Positions 58,509-64,000 of a stretch of DNA of 64,000 nucleotides are shown here, in pieces. Each line of letters opens with the position of its first letter. Position 1 is the stretch's first letter. A program made the translations under genes and the position numbers. The notes under the pieces are model-generated. The model was not told where the DNA came from. It did no database searches and worked only from the letters and a program-made list of their open reading frames with translations. This stretch comes from Planctomycetaceae bacterium (GTDB taxonomy: Bacteria; Planctomycetota; Phycisphaerae; SM23-33), in NCBI GenBank assembly GCA_039680605.1, contig JBDKTA010000033.1, forward strand, positions 98,960 through 162,959, read 5' to 3'.

Positions 58509-59522
58509 TCAGCGTCGGGTATCCTCGATCTTGAATGTCCGCGTCATGACCGGCTCGGGCCCGGAGTAGAACTTGACGGTGTACTCACCCGCCCCGCCGC
58601 CCTTGGCGGCGATTTCCTTGGGGCTGAATCCGTACCCGAACGAACCGAACTTGCTTGACCAGACGATGTCGTGCTGGACCAGGTCGGTCCGCTCGCCGCT
58701 GCGCACGATCGTGATGCGGAAGCGGTTCCTGTTGCACACCCCGGGCAGCTTGATGACGACGAACATCTTCTCGTCCGCGGTGCTGAAGCGGTCGGAGTAT
58801 TCCCACTTGTTGTCATACAGCGCCGACGCGGTGCGGCAGTCTTCGTTGGGGTTGATCTTGATCTGGCACTGCGTGACGGCGAACTCGCCGACGAGCTGAT
58901 TCACCACCGCGTCCACCGCCTGCGACAGGCACCCGTGCGCGTCGCGGGCCGGGGGCGAACCCTGGGCCCAACTGGTCGCCTTGAGCGGCTGCGACGTGGC
59001 GTGGATAGGGCGGCCGTCGCTGACGCGGATAAGGGTGGCCGTGACGGCGACGTTGGCTTCATTTCGCGTCACGACGTACTTGCGATATCCCGAGACGTAG
59101 CTGTTGCCGTTGGCGTCGTAGCTGTAGACCGGGTCGGTCTTGGGCTCGTTGCGCGTGGTGGCGGCGTAAGTCACCACGTTGCCCACCAGCACCGCCTGGA
59201 CCTTGTCGAGCTTGCTGAACTGCGAAGCCGCCGCCGCGGCGTCATCGCCGAACGCCAGTTGCAGATCCTTCTCGTTCATCAGCGCCGCCAGGTCGTTGCG
59301 GTTGTAGACGGTATAGGTGCCGTTGGCCGCCATTGCCCCGGCCAGGGCGTCCGAGATCGCCAGCGACGCGCCCTGGTTGCTGCCGCGAAGCGGCACCACC
59401 GCCACGCTCTTGAGGGCCGGATCGTAAAACGCCGGATAGCGGGTGATCGTGATGTTCTTGGTACACCCGCCACACAGGACGGACACGACGACCGCAGATA
59501 AAAATAAAACGCTGTAACGCAT
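58509..59522 (-). CDS. CsgG/FlgO-like lipoprotein (longer form)
   Basis: 337 residues from the ATG at 59522 with CAGGAG ten bases upstream. Lipobox VLCGGC places the lipid on Cys 20. SVAVVPLRGSNQGASLAISDALAGAMAANGTYTVYNRNDLAALMNEKDLQ is the CsgG/TolB-N-like core, where a stress-like beta strand AVVPL is followed by the (a)LM(N)EKDLQ helix; VQAVLVGNVVTYAATT follows. The last 110 residues form a beta-rich domain of unknown type (WEYSDRFSTADEKMFVVIKLPG...). Likely an outer-membrane lipoprotein working with the others in the cluster. Confidence 0.78.
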   Translation of the reverse strand: MRYSVLFLSAVVVSVLCGGCTKNITITRYPAFYDPALKSVAVVPLRGSNQGASLAISDALAGAMAANGTYTVYNRNDLAALMNEKDLQLAFGDDAAAAASQFSKLDKVQAVLVGNVVTYAATTRNEPKTDPVYSYDANGNSYVSGYRKYVVTRNEANVAVTATLIRVSDGRPIHATSQPLKATSWAQGSPPARDAHGCLSQAVDAVVNQLVGEFAVTQCQIKINPNEDCRTASALYDNKWEYSDRFSTADEKMFVVIKLPGVCNRNRFRITIVRSGERTDLVQHDIVWSSKFGSFGYGFSPKEIAAKGGGAGEYTVKFYSGPEPVMTRTFKIEDTRR

Positions 59523-59619
59523 CGAGCCTGCTCCTGGATCATTTGCCTCGCGAAACGAATTGCGGGCTGGGCAATGGAGGCGCCGCGACAGAAAGGCGGC
59601 CCTCCCAGTTACTATCGGA

Positions 59620-60252
59620 TCAACTCCCCGCCGGCGTTGGCGATTTCGGGGCCGACTGCCTCTGCGAGAAGTACTCTCGCCACGGTCCCAGGGCTTCGCG
59701 GGCGGCCTTCTGGGCCGCACGGGCGAAACCGGCGCCGTCGCTGCCGTTTCCGGTCCGGGTATAGATAATCTGCCCGTCGCTGACGCGCACCGCACGCACG
59801 CCCAGGCCCACGCGGTACGTCGTGATGGTCGTGCCGCCGCCGAAATACGGAATCGAGATGTTGGTCGGGTTGGCGGACTTCTCGTACTGGCTCACTTCGC
59901 CGACGATCACCACGTCGACGCCGGCCAGTTTGCCCACCTCGGCGGCGCGGCCGCTGTTGCTGTACAGGTCCCGCAGATCCTTTTCCTGGACGAGCTTGTC
60001 CAGTTGCACCCGCTCGACGAGCTTGATCCCCGGCGAAAGCACCATCTCCGTCACGGGACCCACGACCGTGCTGCCCGAGCCGTTCTGCCCCGCCGCGTCC
60101 GTCAGCGGAACCACCGCCACGCTGGTCACCGTCGACAGCGCCGCCTGCTCGTCGGCCGTCATCGCCAGCTCTTTCTTCTTCTCTTCGCACCCCAGCGTCG
60201 CCAGCAGCCCGAGCATCACGACGCCAGCCACTACCCTGGTTGTCTTGAACAT
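59620..60252 (-). CDS. CsgG/FlgO-like lipoprotein (short form)
   Basis: 210 residues, AAGGAATCC before the ATG. Lipobox LATLGC puts the lipidated Cys at residue 22. SVAVVPLTDAAGQNG, LSPGIKLVERVQLDKLVQEKDLRDLYSNSGRAAEVGKLAGVDVVIVGEVSQYE is the standard CsgG-family core: a nucleotide-like fold that in CsgG builds the curli pore and in LpoB/FlgO acts as an outer-membrane cofactor. The end (SDGQIIYTRTGNGS) closes the sheet. It is the first gene of the leftward cluster. Confidence 0.82.
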   Translation of the reverse strand: MFKTTRVVAGVVMLGLLATLGCEEKKKELAMTADEQAALSTVTSVAVVPLTDAAGQNGSGSTVVGPVTEMVLSPGIKLVERVQLDKLVQEKDLRDLYSNSGRAAEVGKLAGVDVVIVGEVSQYEKSANPTNISIPYFGGGTTITTYRVGLGVRAVRVSDGQIIYTRTGNGSDGAGFARAAQKAAREALGPWREYFSQRQSAPKSPTPAGS

Positions 60253-60593
60253 GATGGATTCCTTAGCAATAAAAAGGGAGGAACATTGGTTCCTTTCGCG
60301 TACGAAATGATTCGGCAGCAACCGAGTTATATTTCCGGCCGACAACATCAAGCTCTTCCTTAAGCAGGTTGCCATGCACATGCATCTGACGCCCCTAAAG
60401 ATATGCTGATCCGGAAGAAAGTCAAGATGCCACTTGGAAAATGCTATCCGTCGACCATGAACCTTCAAGTTGTTTCATCTCTTTACGTCCTCAGCGTCCT
60501 CAGCGACCTCTGCGGCTTAAGCTATCGGCGGCAGTAATCGCATTCTGCAACAGATTGCGGGCCCAGCCCGCGCCGGGCTCTTTGTGACAGCCG
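60253..60593. other. Intergenic region, promoter side of the envelope cluster
   Basis: No gene is supported. It is comparatively AT-rich around 60255-60450, as expected for the promoter of the leftward CsgG-like gene. At 60484-60521 CGTCCTCAGCGTCCTCAGCGACCTCTGCGGCTTAAG is half of the 13028-type palindrome; the matching arm is missing, so it looks like a decayed copy. GCCCGCGCCGGGC lies near 60565. Confidence 0.5.
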
Positions 60594-62327
60594 TTACGAC
60601 GGTCCTTCCGCCAGCGCCGCCTGCATCTGCTGGTATTCGCCCAGCAGGAAATCGCCGCGGCGGTGGCCGCTGATGTGCGACCAGGGCAGCACCGCGTCGA
60701 TGGGGATCTGCCGCTGTGCGATGGAGGCGACGTCGATGCCTGTTTCGGCGAAGGCCTCCTGCCACTTGGACCAGTCCCAGTGCTCCGACCAGGAGTCCAT
60801 CCGCGCGCCGCGGCGCCAGGCGGCCTCGACCGCCTGGCCGACCTCGCGCCCGCCGCGGCAGATGACGGCCTCGAGGATGCTCTGCTCGATGCGGTGGAAT
60901 TTGAAGGTGACCGGGCTGCGGTGCGACAGGTCCAGCAGGCGCTGGCGCACGGCGAAGAAATACTCCGCCGTCTGCATCGCGCACCACTGCAGGGGCGTGT
61001 GGGGCTTGGGCACGAACCACGAGACGCTGGCGCTGACGGCGCCGTTCTTGCCGTCGACGGCCCGCCGCGTGTGGCAGAGCTTCAGGCACAGGTCGAAGAT
61101 CGCGTCGATGTCGGCCGGCGTCTCGCCGGGCAGACCGGCCATGAAGTACACCTTCACGCTGCGCCACCCGGCGGCGTAGGCGGCCTGCACGCCGGCGAGC
61201 ATGTTCTCGTCGGTGATGTTCTTGCGGATGGCGCGGCGGAGGCGCTCGCTGGCGGCCTCAGCGGCGATGGTCAGCCCGCCCTTGCGGACGGAGCTGGTGA
61301 GCTTGGGCAGTTGGGCCAGTTGGCTGTCGACGCGCAGGCTCGGCAGCGAGATCGACACGTGCCGCGGGGCAAACTCGGCGTTGAGGCGCTCGATCAGCTC
61401 GTCCAGGCGGGGGTAGTCGCTGGTCGAGAGGCTCAGCAGGGAGATCTCGCGGTAGCCCGTGGCGGCCAGCGCCTCGCCGGCGGCGGCGACGATCTCTTCG
61501 ACGCTGCGGCAGCGCACGGGCAGGCGGGTGGCGCCGGCCTGGCAGAAGCGGCAGCCGTTGGGGCATCCGCGCATGATCTCGATGACGACGCGTTCGTGAA
61601 CGCCTTCGGCCAGGGGCACCAGCGGGCGCGTCAGGGGCGGCGAGGCGTGCAGGTCGGCCAGGTGCGATCGCACGACAGGCCCGTCGGCGGCGCGGTAGAA
61701 GCGCGGGGCGTAGGCGGCCTTGATGGTGCGCTGGGCGGCGGCGATGATCTCGTCGCGCGAGGCCCTGGCGCCCTTGAGGCGGGCGACCAGCTCGACGAGT
61801 TCCCGCAGCGGTCCCTCGCCGTCGCCGACGAGGAAGAGGTCGAAGAAGTCCGCCAGAGGCTCGGGGCTATCGGCCAGCGCGTCGCCGCCGACGACGATCG
61901 GGTCGCCCGGGCCGCGCTGGTCTGCGTGGAGGGGGATGCCCGCCAGGTCGAGCATCGTCAGGACGTTGGTGACGCAGAGCTCGTACGCCAGGGAGAATCC
62001 CAGGATGTCGAAGTCGGCCAGGGCACAGCGGCTTTCCCATCCGAACAGCGGAACGTTCTGCCGGCGCATGACGGTTTCGGCGTCGGGCTGCGGGCAGTAC
62101 GCCCGGTCGCAGGCGACGGCGGGCATGTCGTTGAGCATCTGGTAGAGCACCTGGCTGCCCAGGTGCGAGATGCCCACGCCGTAGGCGTCGGGAAAGGCCA
62201 GGGCGACGCTGACAGCCGCCGCGGCGGGGTCCTTGCGGCGGGCGTTGATCTCCAGGCCGATGTACTGGGCAGGGGCGTTGACCTGCGGAAGCAGGCGGCT
62301 GCGGATGTCGTGTTCGAGATTTCTCAT
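60594..62327 (-). CDS. TIGR03960-type radical SAM protein with B12-binding-like N-terminus
   Basis: 577 residues from the ATG at 62327; the frame continues upstream into a palindrome (62350-62497), so the longer start is unlikely. The N-terminal 220 residues resemble a B12-binding-like fold (SVALAFPDAYGVGISHLGSQVLYQMLND). The radical-SAM cluster motif CPNGCRFCQ (CxxxCxxC) is at about 270, followed by GGLTIAAEAASERLRRAIRKNITDENM and VKVYFMAGLPGETPADIDAI. The C-terminal part continues into WFVPKPHTPLQWCAMQ. This family acts in an unknown, widely conserved modification reaction, often encoded with a TIGR03936 protein and ribonuclease G; neither is seen here. Confidence 0.9.
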   Translation of the reverse strand: MRNLEHDIRSRLLPQVNAPAQYIGLEINARRKDPAAAAVSVALAFPDAYGVGISHLGSQVLYQMLNDMPAVACDRAYCPQPDAETVMRRQNVPLFGWESRCALADFDILGFSLAYELCVTNVLTMLDLAGIPLHADQRGPGDPIVVGGDALADSPEPLADFFDLFLVGDGEGPLRELVELVARLKGARASRDEIIAAAQRTIKAAYAPRFYRAADGPVVRSHLADLHASPPLTRPLVPLAEGVHERVVIEIMRGCPNGCRFCQAGATRLPVRCRSVEEIVAAAGEALAATGYREISLLSLSTSDYPRLDELIERLNAEFAPRHVSISLPSLRVDSQLAQLPKLTSSVRKGGLTIAAEAASERLRRAIRKNITDENMLAGVQAAYAAGWRSVKVYFMAGLPGETPADIDAIFDLCLKLCHTRRAVDGKNGAVSASVSWFVPKPHTPLQWCAMQTAEYFFAVRQRLLDLSHRSPVTFKFHRIEQSILEAVICRGGREVGQAVEAAWRRGARMDSWSEHWDWSKWQEAFAETGIDVASIAQRQIPIDAVLPWSHISGHRRGDFLLGEYQQMQAALAEGPS

Positions 62328-62349
62328 TGAGCGCCCATCGGTTGCAGGC

Positions 62350-62497
62350 AAAAGTCGCGGCGGAGGCACCAAGTATTCTTCAAAGCCGTTTCGCCGGTTT
62401 TGATAAATACTTGGCCTGGATATCGTACCGGCAGGAAATGAAAAAGTAATTTAAACAACGAATTACTTTTTCATTTAGTGCCTCCGCCGCGACTTTT
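62350..62497. repeat. Element bounded by perfect 20-bp inverted repeats
   Basis: Arms AAAAGTCGCGGCGGAGGCAC (62350-62369) and its exact complement (62478-62497). Nested inside is a second perfect stem of 16 bp, 62436-62451 with 62461-62476 (AAATGAAAAAGTAATT), with a nine-base loop, and a third AAGTATT/AATACTT pair (62371-62377/62406-62412). Total length 148 bp with no ORF. It lies between the divergent radical SAM gene and the small membrane protein gene. Confidence 0.9.
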
Positions 62498-62531
62498 CCC
62501 TGGAACTGATACGCCATGACTATCATACGGT

Positions 62532-62798
62532 ATGGACAAAAACAAAGGCACAAGCACACCGTGGGTCCTGCTCTTCATCGCCGTGGGGTTGCTGGTGGGT
62601 TGGCTGCTCGTGAAGGGGATTTTTCTGGCCCTGAAGGTCGTCTGGGCGATTATCATCATCGTCCTGGTGATCGCCGCGATTTGGCGGTTCAAGGCAGGAG
62701 AAGCAAGGACGACTAGCGGACATGAAGTCGCACACGCAATACCTCACGATGAACACCCGCAAGCATCGCAAGTACGTGCTGATTACCGAGCAGGTTGA
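62532..62798 (+). CDS. Small membrane protein overlapping yjbQ
   Basis: 88 residues. Residues 11-50 are one long or two short membrane segments ([44 protein letters not shown]) followed by a hydrophilic tail. The last 26 codons overlap the start of yjbQ in another frame, so the tail may not be selected. No family was recognised; a real short membrane protein of about 55-60 residues remains the likely part. Confidence 0.45.
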   Translation: MDKNKGTSTPWVLLFIAVGLLVGWLLVKGIFLALKVVWAIIIIVLVIAAIWRFKAGEARTTSGHEVAHAIPHDEHPQASQVRADYRAG

Positions 62799-63135
62799 GC
62801 GGGCGGTGGCCGACAGCGGGATTGCCGAAGGCATGGTGCTGGTTTCGGCGATGCACATCACGGCCGGGGTGTTCGTCAACGACGCCGAGAGCGGCCTGCT
62901 GGGCGACATCGACGAATGGCTGGAGGGTCTGGCGCCGTTCAAGGAAGACTACCGCCATCATCGCACGGGCGAGACCAACGGCGACGCCCACCTCAAGAAT
63001 CTGCTCGTGCATCACCAAGTGGTGCTGCCGATTACGAAAGGGCGGCTGGACTTGGGACCTTGGCAGCAGGTATACTATGCCGAGTTCGATGGACAGCGAG
63101 CCAAAAGGCTAATCATCAAAGCGATCGGAGAATAA
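62722..63135 (+). CDS. yjbQ: YjbQ family protein (secondary thiamine-phosphate synthase-like)
   Basis: 137 residues, family-typical. [60 protein letters not shown] and [44 protein letters not shown] match the UPF0047/YjbQ family. Members show weak thiamine-phosphate-synthase activity; the true role is unsettled. The conserved His of AMHITA and the GxWQ motif are present. Four bases separate it from the zinc-ribbon gene. Confidence 0.92.
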   Translation: MKSHTQYLTMNTRKHRKYVLITEQVERAVADSGIAEGMVLVSAMHITAGVFVNDAESGLLGDIDEWLEGLAPFKEDYRHHRTGETNGDAHLKNLLVHHQVVLPITKGRLDLGPWQQVYYAEFDGQRAKRLIIKAIGE

Positions 63136-63138
63136 GCG

Positions 63139-63678
63139 ATGCCGATCAAGTTTCGTTGTGAGCACTGCGGCAAATCGATCCAGGCCCCGGACACCGCCGG
63201 CGGCAAGCGGGGCAAGTGCCCCTATTGCAAACAGGGCAACTACATCCCCGCCCCCGTCAGCGAGGCCGACCTGCTCGATGTCAGCGAAGACACCGAACTG
63301 GAACAGGCCCGCCAGCGCGAGCGACAGGCCCTGCTCGACCAGGAACGCCAACTGCTGGCCGAAGTCGGATCGGCCGCCACCGTCCCCTTCGATCAGCGAG
63401 ACGACCTGACGCCCGAGGACCTCTACCCCTTCGTCATCAGCTACTGCCTGGCCATCTTCAACGGCTCGCTCGAGCAGTCGCAGGAACAGGTCGACAAGCT
63501 CAAGAAGCACCAGAGCATGGGCCAGTCGGCCGTCGAAGACTTCCTGGCCGAAAAGACCTCCGACGATTCCCTCACCTGCATCCCCGCGCCCGTGCTCAAA
63601 GGCCTCCTGCGAGACCTCAAAGGCAAACTGGCCGTCGGCGGACCTGCCGGCAAGGGCAAAGGCAAAGCCAAAGCCTGA
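63139..63678 (+). CDS. Zinc-ribbon protein with coiled-coil-like region
   Basis: 179 residues. RCEHCGKSI and KCPYCKQGN supply a CxxC...CxxC zinc ribbon at residues 6-35, a form common in Planctomycetota proteins. Then comes a charged helix (ELEQARQRERQALLDQERQLLAEVG), a helical body (PEDLYPFVISYCLAIFNGSLEQSQEQVDKLKKHQSMG) and a Gly/Lys tail. It is probably a cytoplasmic or DNA/RNA-associated regulator or scaffold. Follows yjbQ closely, in one operon with it. Confidence 0.65.
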   Translation: MPIKFRCEHCGKSIQAPDTAGGKRGKCPYCKQGNYIPAPVSEADLLDVSEDTELEQARQRERQALLDQERQLLAEVGSAATVPFDQRDDLTPEDLYPFVISYCLAIFNGSLEQSQEQVDKLKKHQSMGQSAVEDFLAEKTSDDSLTCIPAPVLKGLLRDLKGKLAVGGPAGKGKGKAKA

Positions 63679-63952
63679 AGAAGCTGTCAGTTCTCAGCTA
63701 TCAGCAAGAACATTCGCACGCGCATTTTGCTGATAGCTACGGGGTGGCATGGCGACGCCGCGTTTTCTGCGGGGTCGCCATGGGACTAACCAGTCTGCCT
63801 GGCATGGCGACCCGCTCGGCGTGTCGCCACCACCCGCCCGAATTAAATAGGATGCGTCCCAACGGGACGCTTGGGACCTAGAGCAAGTCACGAACACATC
63901 TAGCGCCCTCTGAAGAAGTTGTGTATGCTTGGGTCAAGCATGGAGGCTTGAA
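63679..63952. repeat. Intergenic palindromes before a transposase
   Basis: Several palindromes are seen: AGCTATCAGCAA (63696-63707) with complement (63727-63738), GGCATGGCGACGCC...GGTCGCCATGG (63746-63782), GGCATGGCGACCC...GTCGCCAC (63800-63829) and GCGTCCCAACGGGACGC (63854-63870). From 63899 the sequence TAGCGCCCTCTGAAG could be the left end of an IS630 element, since these target TA. Confidence 0.6.
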
Positions 63953-64000
63953 ATGAAAGCATACTCAATGGATTTACGTAAGCGTGTGTTGGCAATGTGC
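63953..64000 (+). CDS. IS630-family transposase, N-terminal fragment (cut by window edge)
   Basis: Only 16 codons remain: MKAYSMDLRKRVLAMC, preceded by GGAGGCTTGAA. The MKxYSxDLRxRV start is the classical N-terminal DNA-binding helix of IS630/Tc1-type transposases, which use a DDE catalytic core. The rest lies beyond the window. Confidence 0.75.
   Translation, partial: MKAYSMDLRKRVLAMC

Noticed and set aside
60663..62330. 555-codon plus-strand frame opposite the radical SAM gene
   Set aside because: Low-complexity Gly/Ala/Arg composition; the minus strand contains the CxxxCxxC cluster motif.

Overview
This 64 kb GC-rich window looks like a chromosome of a Planctomycetota bacterium, probably Phycisphaerae-like. 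This is inferred from several traits: two secreted proteins ending in PEP-CTERM sorting signals, a giant PQQ-propeller/SAM-fold protein, many secreted hydrolases and lipoproteins, and very dense short intergenic palindromes. No rRNA, tRNA, CRISPR array or prophage was recognised. The right edge cuts into an IS630-type transposase.

Layout. (1) 0-21 kb holds secreted and catabolic genes: a partial M81/MlrC-like peptidase, a lipoprotein, a PEP-CTERM protein, the 1210-residue BamB-like protein, a PHP phosphoesterase, a PEP-CTERM trypsin-like protease, an amidohydrolase, a metallophosphoesterase, L-rhamnose mutarotase, a Gfo/Idh/MocA oxidoreductase, a creatininase-like amidohydrolase, a Bax-inhibitor-like membrane protein, a P-loop kinase, and a tight unit of class III aminotransferase, ceramidase-like hydrolase and FGGY kinase. 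(2) 21-28.7 kb is one leftward stress/DNA-repair run: a ferritin-like protein, an SDR, DUF1328 and DUF892 proteins, two Ku proteins, a stand-alone ATP-dependent ligase, a LigD polymerase-phosphoesterase protein, and a small membrane protein. This is a complete bacterial NHEJ set with LigD split in two. (3) 28.8-36.9 kb is a seven-gene overlapping leftward operon. It opens with an HTH + PTS-EIIA regulator and encodes a six-subunit membrane complex of the hydrogenase-4/complex I family. Its large subunit has lost the nickel-binding CxxC motifs, so it is best read as an energy-converting hydrogenase-related (Ehr-type) complex, not a hydrogenase. Three TGGACA repeats at 10-bp spacing overlie the predicted promoter.

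(4) 36.9-54 kb is mixed: a beta-helix protein, a secreted TIM-barrel-like protein, QueA, LpxI, a LolCDE-type exporter, LysS, a Nif3-like protein, GH51 arabinofuranosidase, CydAB and a secreted alpha/beta hydrolase. (5) 54-60.3 kb is a leftward cluster of six envelope proteins: two FlgT-like proteins, a small lipoprotein, a protein with three tandem LPP20-like domains, and two CsgG/FlgO-like proteins. It recalls the FlgO/FlgP/FlgT outer-membrane ring set, but no flagellar gene is visible. (6) 60.6-64 kb: a radical SAM protein, a YjbQ protein, a zinc-ribbon protein and the transposase start.

The most striking non-genic feature is a set of several families of short palindromes that fill almost every intergenic space. 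One family sits directly in front of the Shine-Dalgarno of three genes. Another provides the stop codon of several genes. Others lie in frame inside coding sequences (ceramidase-like gene, ligD linker, cydB tail). All functional assignments rest on reading motifs and family resemblance by eye; no database search was run.
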